Positions 59,284 to 64,000 of a DNA stretch of 64,000 nucleotides are shown in pieces. The stretch comes from Aphrophora alni. Lineage: Eukaryota > Arthropoda > Insecta > Hemiptera > Aphrophoridae. Positions within the stretch are counted from its first letter, which is position 1. Every line of letters starts with the position of its first letter. The position numbers and the translations under genes are program-made. The stretch covers positions 100,983,291-101,047,290 of the forward strand of contig OY740773.1 of NCBI GenBank assembly GCA_963513935.1. The letters are read 5' to 3'. The notes below the pieces were generated by a model, which saw only the letters and a list, made by a program, of their open reading frames with translations, had not been told where the DNA came from and did no database searches.

Positions 59284-61074
59284 ACTCAAAAAAGATACTG
59301 TCACGTCAAAAAAAGGGAATCACGATGCTCCTTTAAATTTATTTGAAGTGTAGAACCCAAACAAAACGTTTTGGTCGCCATATCTTTAAAAATATCGGTT
59401 TTAGAGTTATCGGTAAAAAATTAAAACCCCTTTAAATTCGAATGAAATGCGATAATCAATGACACAAAATTGTGTGTAAAGTTTCAAATTATAAATATTA
59501 CGGTTCAGAAATAGTTGGCAAAAAACAAAAATGAACTTCGATTTTAAGCACAATTGTTCATGTAAGTTGAGAACCTGAGCGAGGCAAGTTTTTTTCGAAG
59601 AGGACCTTTATGGTTTTTAATTGACAACTTCCTAAATTACGATTTTTGGTAACGATTACTTTATGTAATTAGTTTTTATTTGATTTTGTGGTGGTGTGAG
59701 TCAGAAAGTTTGTTTGTTACTACTTCAATGAATTGAGTTGTAACACGTAATAAATTGGAACATATATTGCATAACCTGATCCATTACAGGAGTACACAGA
59801 TGTTGCAATTTATACTTTGGATCTTAGCCAAAGCACTCTAACCTCCTGCTCTATAAATTGTAATATTTCCATCTCCTTGATAAAACATAAGACAGACCAG
59901 AACTGATTTTATCTGCATTTTAATCTCATCTTAAAATAACAACCATCCACCCGCTTCTTCTGTTCTTAGAAGAAGTGAGGAAATCTTGTACAGTAGTTAG
60001 AAACACTTGAATTTTTATAAACTGTGTTTTAATTGAGCAAAGCGAAGTCCTCATTAAACTCGCTTTTGTTTGTTTTGTTTTTGTTTTAAAATTTTTATAA
60101 TTTAGTTGTGAAACCAATCGATTATTTCAACGTGTTTTGGTAATACAGTAGTATAATGTCTCACTTCTATGATCGGTGTTGTCAAGCATCGTGGGGACCA
60201 AGTGAGAAATGCAATTATTAGCGAAGTATGGTTGAGAAAATTTGAATTACGGCGAAGGGAACTGTCTACGGAATTACATGGTTTGTTACACAAGAGGACT
60301 AATAAATTGAATAAAGATAATTTGGCAATTTGAACACACAGTTGTCCTAAAACAGATTTAAGATCAAACGTAGCTGTCAACAAAATATAAATTACCTTTT
60401 ATACGTAGACCACTCGAAGCAAGCGTTTGATGGAATCAAATCCAATTCAATAGAGAGGAACTAATTTCACAACCTTTGGCTAAAGATTAAATTTATTCGT
60501 TGAGATCGATAAAGGATCTGGTTCTCATTTTAAATTTACAGTAATTTGAGATTGAACCTGTGTTTGTCGTAACTAAGTTCATTGTAAGGTAGCCGAGACG
60601 TTGGTAACTCTAGATCTATGTTCTATCCAATAGGCCTACAATTGACTACACTAGTATATATGCACACTGCCTGTAGGAATTGTTTACTTATAATGATCTT
60701 TGTCCCTTGACAAATACAAATTTCTACATACTAAACTATCATAAGGTACATACAATAACACTGCACAAACTTTCTCACTCACCCAACCCCAAAATCAACA
60801 AACATTATTCATCACGGTTATAAATGAAATTTTTTGTAGATACGGCCATTTGTTATAAATGACTATTTATACCAATTATTATTATAAAAACCATTTATTT
60901 GAGATAGAGCGATTTATGGTTAAATGAAATACATATAACAATCAGTGGTTCAGTTTCTATATAATTCCAAGAAATACATTATTGATATCTAATCTCCTTT
61001 ATTATAAACTATAAAAATTAGTTCCAAGATAGAGCAAGCTGAGTATTATTGTGAAATATTCAAAAAAAATTATA
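59284..61074. other. Non-coding, old repeat fragments
   Basis: 60772-60790 (CAAACTTTCTCACTCACCCA) repeats a word seen near 47600 and 30285. The stretch 60160-60330 has partly open frames on both strands without recognisable motifs. 60586-60640 begins GGTAGCCGAGACGTTGGTAA, faintly like a tRNA D-arm. No supported gene. Confidence 0.4.
59793..59865 (-). ncRNA. Weak tRNA-like (or U2-like) fragment
   Basis: The minus strand reads GGAGGTTAGAGTGCTTTGGC then TAAGATCCAAAGT. CTTTGG-CTAAGAT-CCAAAG forms a clean anticodon-type stem-loop with T at position 33 (anticodon AAG). The D-arm is partial and no good T-arm follows. CTTTGGCTAAGATC also resembles the 5' region of U2 snRNA. It is probably an eroded Pol III-type repeat. 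Confidence 0.25.
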
Positions 61075-61075
61075 G

Positions 61076-62790
61076 TTCCGACAAATGCTCTTGGTCAACC
61101 GACGAGCAGAGCCTCCGGGTGTCACTGTTGGTCTCTTCAATAATGACTGACCAATTCTCTTGGTCAACCGACGTAAAGAGCCTACAGCTGTCAGTATTGG
61201 TCTCTTCAATAATGACTGACCAATCCTCTTGATTAACCGACGAGCAGAGCCTCCAGCTGTCAGTGTTGGTCTCTTCAATAATTACTGACCAATCCTCTTG
61301 ATCAATCGACGAGCAGAGCCTCCAGCTGTCACTGTTGTTCTCTTCAATAATGATTGACCAATCCTCTTGATCAACCGACGAGCAGAGCCTCCAGTCGTCA
61401 CTGTTGGTCTCTTCAATAATGACCGACCAATTCTCTTGGTCAACCGACGTAAAGAGCCTACAGCTGTCAGTATTGGTCTCTTCAATAATGACTGACCAAT
61501 CCTCTTGATTAACCGACGAGCAGAGCCTCCAGCTGTCAGTGTTGGTCTCTTCAATATTTACTGACCAATCCTCTTGATCAATCGACGAGCAGAGCCTCCA
61601 GCTGTCACTGTTGTTCTCTTCAATAATGATTGACCAATCCTCTTGATCAACCGACGAGCAGAGCCTCCAGCTGTCACTGTTGTTCTCTTCAATAATAATT
61701 TACCAATCCTCTTGATCAACCGACGAGCAGAGCCTACAGCTGTTACTGTTGGTCTCTTCAATAATGACTGACCAATCCTCTTGATTAACCGACGAGCAGA
61801 GCCTCCAGCTGTCACTGTTGGTTTCTTCAATAATGACTGACCAATTCTCTTGGTCAATCGACGTAAAGAGCCTACAGCTGTCACTGTTGGTCTCTTCAAT
61901 AATAACTGACCAATCCTCTTGATTAACCGACGAGCAGAGCCTCCAGTTGTCACTGTTGGTCTCTTCAATAATGACTGACCAATTCTCTTGATCAATCGAC
62001 GAGCAGAGACTCCAGCATCAGTGTTGGTCTCTTCAATAATGACTGACCAATTCTCTTGATCAATCGACGAGCAGAGCCTCCAGCTGTCACTGTTGGTCTC
62101 TTCAATAATGACTGACCAATCCTCTTGATTAACCGACGAGCAGAGCCTCCAGCTGTCAGTGTTGGTCTCTTCAATAATTACTGACCAATCCTCTTGATCA
62201 ATCGACGAGCAGAGCCTCCAGCTGTCACTGTTGTTCTCTTCAATAATGATTGACCAATCCTCTTGATCAACCGACGAGCAGAGCCTACAGTTGTTACTGT
62301 TGGTCTCTTCAATAATGACTGACCAATCCTCTTGATTAACCGACGAGCAGAGCCTCCAGCTGTCACTGTTGGTTTCTTCAATAATGACTGACCAATTCTC
62401 TTGGTCAATCGACGTAAAGAGCCTACAGCTGTCACTGTTGGTCTCTTCAATAATAACTGACCAATCCTCTTGATTAACCGACGAGCAGAGCCTCCAGTTG
62501 TCACTGTTGGTCTCTTCAATAATGACTGACCAATCCTCTTTATCAACCGACGAGCAGAGCCTCCAGTTGTCACTGTTGGTCTCTTCAATAATGACTGACC
62601 AATCCTCTTTATCAACCGACGAGCAGAGCCTCCAGCTGTCAATGTTGGTCTCTCCAATAATGACTGACCAATCTTCTTGATCAACCGACGAGCAGAGCCT
62701 CCAGTCGTCAGTGTTGGTATCTTCAATAATGACTGACCAATCCTCTTGATCAACCGACGATCTGAGCCTGCAGCATCAGTGTTGGTTTCT
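61076..62790 (-). repeat. 69-bp minisatellite, about 24-25 units, with higher-order structure
   Basis: The unit CAATAATGACTGACCAATCC, TCTTGATCAACCGACGAGCA, GAGCCTCCAGCTGTCACTGT, TGGTCTCTT recurs every 69 bp. A variant unit with GACGTAAAGAGCCTACAG occurs at 61161, 61437, 61852 and 62403. The first pair is exactly four units (276 bp) apart and the last pair 551 bp (eight units minus one base). A one-base deletion in the unit near 62008 explains the odd base. On the minus strand, 23-residue repeats (GGSARRLIKRIGQSLLKRPT..) are open for most of the array, broken by stops at 61282-61284, 61558-61560 and 62178-62180 and by that frameshift. Confidence 0.97.
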
Positions 62791-64000
62791 TCTCATTGTG
62801 TTTGGGGTGGAGACAGAAAGAGGGGCCGCACACTTCGTTTGTTCCGTTTGCTTTCAGCGGTATAACTCCAATAAAAAAATATAGACCTCAAATGATTCTG
62901 TGAAAACGCATACCCTACTTTTGTTTCTTTTATTTATGGGTGTAAATAAGAATAAAACGTTTACAAAATTAAAGGATTAACTTGTACTTAAACTTTAAGA
63001 ATTAAATGTAGCTAAGCAGTAATTTGTGTACCTAGTTTTCTTGGAATGGGTTGTACCGTCAAGTGAGGTATGATAAGCAAGTAGAAAGGAGGACACGTCC
63101 ATTACACCAGACACACTCCTAGTCCGAGGGTTCTGTAATGCAAACTTTTATTGAAACGAGTAACGCATTTGGGTTGTAGTGCACCCAAACAGACACGCAT
63201 ACAATTTCAGTGTACCAATCGCAACTGATTCAATTATTTAATGCAAGCGTTTACAAAAAGTGTATTAAAATTCTCCAACACTTGTTGTTGAATTTACAAG
63301 GACACAGCTGTTATATTTTATAGCTCAACAATTGTTTAATCCAAACTGGATTTATTTTTTATAAGACATTATCTGTTTCATCTTATGAGAGATCCCCCCC
63401 CTCGTCTTACTGCCGTCAACGACTGTAAAATATTTTACGTGTGGTTAGTTGTGTTTGGCAGTTTTCTTATCGGTTTTAAATGAAACAGAAACCGTTGGGG
63501 GAAATCATTTACAATGAAAGTGTTTTGGAAGGGTAAGGTGAAATTGAAAGAGGCAGGTCGTTCCATAAGGTCATAAAAACTGAAAGTATCGGTAAAATTT
63601 ATTCTGTTCAAGTAAAGTAACAAAAGGTTTTCCTAATTCAGAGAGGGACAGACTAAAAAGTTTACAATGATTGTTTTTTTTTACCACTTTTAAATTTAAT
63701 ATATTCAGTGGTAAGCTTTTAAATGTTAATACATAAATTTGCTAATTTATTAGTTCAGGAGCTACAGGTAAAACTATTTACTGTTTGTTTGTTTACTACT
63801 TTTGTTTCGAAATTTTTCTGTTAGGCTGTTTTAATTAAACGAAGCTAATAAGCAAATTTAATTTGACTCCTTTTTAGTATCCAAATAAAAATTAAATAAA
63901 ACTCGACTTCGTTGTTTGTGAAAGTTCCAGGCATAAAGTTACTGTGTTCATCGTGAGGTTAATGGTGGACTAATATTGGTTTGAATCCTGGTTGTGAACT
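62791..64000. other. Non-coding, no gene seen
   Basis: 62820-62860 is briefly G+C-richer. GTGAAAGTTCCAGGCATAAA at 63919 resembles the conserved block of the 28.7-30.05 kb array. GGTTTGAATCCTGG at 63979 looks like a Pol III B-box but is cut by the window end. No supported ORF. Confidence 0.4.

Noticed and set aside
62498..62680. Plus-strand 60-aa ORF in the minisatellite
   Set aside because: With a unit divisible by three, several frames stay open by chance; the repetition itself is not evidence of coding.

Overview
This is an A+T-rich (about two-thirds by eye) stretch of animal chromosome, most likely from an insect. The support is indirect: decayed mariner, Tc1-like, PIF/Harbinger and non-LTR (LINE) sequences, dense small TIR elements with ACAGGGTGTY-type ends, short TTAGG-type telomere-like runs, and a peptide resembling the C-terminus of an insect gustatory receptor. 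I found no intact host protein-coding gene, no rRNA and no confident tRNA gene. It reads as intergenic or intronic DNA built largely of old, overlapping repeats.

Layout. 1-3000: old interspersed repeats, including a 560-bp one with a collinear partner at 45.2-45.8 kb. 3.0-5.1 kb: a dead mariner and two hairpin ('snapback') elements; a third family member is at 58.8-59.3 kb. 5.5-8.3 kb: a LINE reverse-transcriptase tail and a 515-bp TIR element. 10.2-12.3 kb: a repeat also found at 51.5-52.0 kb, then an internally deleted Harbinger element carrying the 5' pieces of two facing genes. 12.6-19 kb: composite 'A+B' repeats, a Tc1-like transposase end and a second LINE tail. 19.3-19.9 kb: a cryptic duplication containing a (GA)n tract. 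23-27 kb: two copies of a ~1-kb repeat and a 135-bp tandem duplication. 28.7-30.05 kb: a degenerate ~335-bp tandem array. 33-38.5 kb: two opposed copies of a TIR element carrying the receptor-like ORF, a 186-bp MITE, a (TA)n tract and a CpG-rich direct duplication. 42-48.7 kb: repeats, a perfect-looking hairpin, and a LINE RT tail followed by a tRNA-like sequence. 49.6-50.9 kb: a very homogeneous 158-bp satellite. 51.5-59.3 kb: repeats, a 435-bp TIR element, a 921-bp foldback element and the third snapback. 61.1-62.8 kb: a 69-bp minisatellite with higher-order structure. The last 1.2 kb shows nothing recognisable.

There is no pathway or operon to describe. What links the parts is repeat biology: several families recur two to six times within 64 kb, so boundaries can be worked out by internal comparison. 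All similarity statements come from reading the sequence by eye; no database search was run.
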